6,830 bases of DNA from a bacterium (GTDB lineage Bacteria; Pseudomonadota; Gammaproteobacteria; Burkholderiales; Burkholderiaceae_C), in the NCBI GenBank assembly GCA_030824095.1, contig JAVBYK010000343.1, forward strand, positions 1 to 6,830. Direction: 5' to 3'. Under the pieces are notes generated by a model. It did no database searches and was not told the origin of the DNA. It saw only the letters and a program-made list of their open reading frames with translations. Positions 5,967 through 6,830 of the stretch are shown here, in pieces; positions within the stretch are counted from its first letter, which is position 1; each line of letters begins with the position of its first letter. A program made the translations under genes and the position numbers.

Positions 5967-6830
5967 TCACGGCCGCAGCCGCCAGGCCAGTTGGGCACCC
6001 AACCCCACCGCGGCGCCTACGGTCCAGAACACCACCGACACCCCAACCACGACGCCCGCTGTTCCAAACAGCATGGGCATCAGCACGCTCGACAGGTTGA
6101 TGGCCGCCAGACGCAGCCCCAACGCCTGGCCGTGCAGGTGGTGGGGCGTGATCTGGTGCAGCGTGCTCATGATCATGGGTTGTACCGAACCCAGGGCCAG
6201 CCCCAGCAGCACCGAGCACAGGCCCATGGTCCACGGCGACACCATGAACGGGTAGACCACAAACAGCAAGGCGGTTGCCACCATCGCGCCGCTGACAACC
6301 ACCCACTCCTTGAGGTGCTGCGCCAGGAGCGGCATCAGCACCCGCACCGCAGCAGCGGCGATCGCGAACGCGCCCAAGATGGTGCCGATCACCGAGGCGC
6401 TGAACGCGCGCTCATGGCCCAGCACCGGCACGACAAAGGTGTGCACATCCCAGCAACTCGCCAGCAGCCAGTTCACAAATAGCAGCCGGCGCATCTGCGG
6501 CTCGCGCAGCAAGTGCCACACCTGCTGCCGCGGTGCACCGGCCACCGGTTCCACCGGCGGCAGCTCCACGGTGCGCCGCACCCACAGCCAGGTGGCCCAT
6601 GGCAGCAGCGCCAGCATCACAAAGGCACCGCGAAAGCCGTTGTCGTCCCCCGCCGTGCCGCCCAGCCAAACGCCCACATGGTCGATCAACAGTCCGGCCA
6701 GCACCGGCCCTACAAAGTTCGACACCGCCGGGCCAATCGCCAGCCAGCTGAACACCTGCTTGAGTTCGGTGGAATCGCGTGCGGCGCGGCCCACATGGCG
6801 CTGCAGGGCTATCGACGCTGCCCCGGTGGC
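5967..6830 (-). CDS. Major facilitator superfamily transporter, C-terminal part (truncated by window edge)
   Basis: The reverse strand is open from the window edge to the TGA at 5969-5967, giving the last 287 residues of a larger protein. The visible part has about eight hydrophobic helices: roughly residues 26-49, 66-84, 116-137, 146-169, 177-197, 200-222, and two more before the short WRLRP tail. A hydrophilic Pro-rich stretch near 86-112 looks like the central cytoplasmic loop, followed by the EPQMRRLL entry into the second six-helix half. This suits a 12-helix MFS protein of about 400 aa with its first four or so helices missing to the right. A GTG at 6794 could be called as a start, but the frame stays open beyond it and a start there would delete half the first bundle. 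Substrate unknown; efflux-type carriers have this general look. Its stop lies 13 bp from that of the convergent LOG gene. Confidence 0.88.
   Translation of the reverse strand, partial: ATGAASIALQRHVGRAARDSTELKQVFSWLAIGPAVSNFVGPVLAGLLIDHVGVWLGGTAGDDNGFRGAFVMLALLPWATWLWVRRTVELPPVEPVAGAPRQQVWHLLREPQMRRLLFVNWLLASCWDVHTFVVPVLGHERAFSASVIGTILGAFAIAAAAVRVLMPLLAQHLKEWVVVSGAMVATALLFVVYPFMVSPWTMGLCSVLLGLALGSVQPMIMSTLHQITPHHLHGQALGLRLAAINLSSVLMPMLFGTAGVVVGVSVVFWTVGAAVGLGAQLAWRLRP

Noticed and set aside
5967..6794. Complete MFS gene starting at GTG 6794
   Set aside because: The frame is open to the window edge and this start would leave only the last two helices of the first bundle; treated as a partial gene.

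Overview
The window is about 6.8 kb of GC-rich, gene-dense chromosome. It most likely comes from a betaproteobacterium of the Comamonadaceae type (Rhodoferax/Polaromonas-like). That placement rests on the protein style, the earP-efp pairing with an Arg-32-type EF-P, and an AT-rich repeat-like segment inside earP that resembles elements I recall from that family. No database search was possible, so the placement is inference.

Layout, left to right. Bases 1-596 (minus strand) hold the first ~198 codons of uvrC (nucleotide excision repair), which runs off the left edge. A 55-bp divergent spacer (597-651) with an inverted repeat centred on it separates uvrC from earP (652-1821, plus), the EF-P arginine rhamnosyltransferase. 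After a 114-bp leader comes efp (1936-2490), its substrate, which keeps the target Arg32. A strong intrinsic terminator (2524-2545) closes this unit.

Bases 2585-5953 (plus) form a tightly packed three-gene unit. It encodes an AMP-phosphorylase / 'putative thymidine phosphorylase' type enzyme (2585-4186), a short PRPP-synthetase-like protein (4186-5079, 1-nt overlap TGATG) and a LOG-family nucleotide phosphoribohydrolase-like protein (5090-5953, probable TTG start). All three families act on nucleoside monophosphates or ribose phosphates, so the unit reads as an NMP salvage or degradation module that releases bases and captures the ribose phosphate, possibly as PRPP. The first two proteins resemble the archaeal versions of their families more than the usual bacterial ones.

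Bases 5967-6830 (minus) hold the C-terminal part of an MFS transporter. It converges on the LOG gene with only 13 bp between the stop codons and runs off the right edge.

The most interesting items are the three-gene NMP/ribose-phosphate module, the repeat-derived in-frame insert in earP, and the symmetric divergent uvrC/earP spacer. No RNA genes, CRISPR arrays, insertion sequences or origins were seen. All intergenic gaps are under 120 bp.
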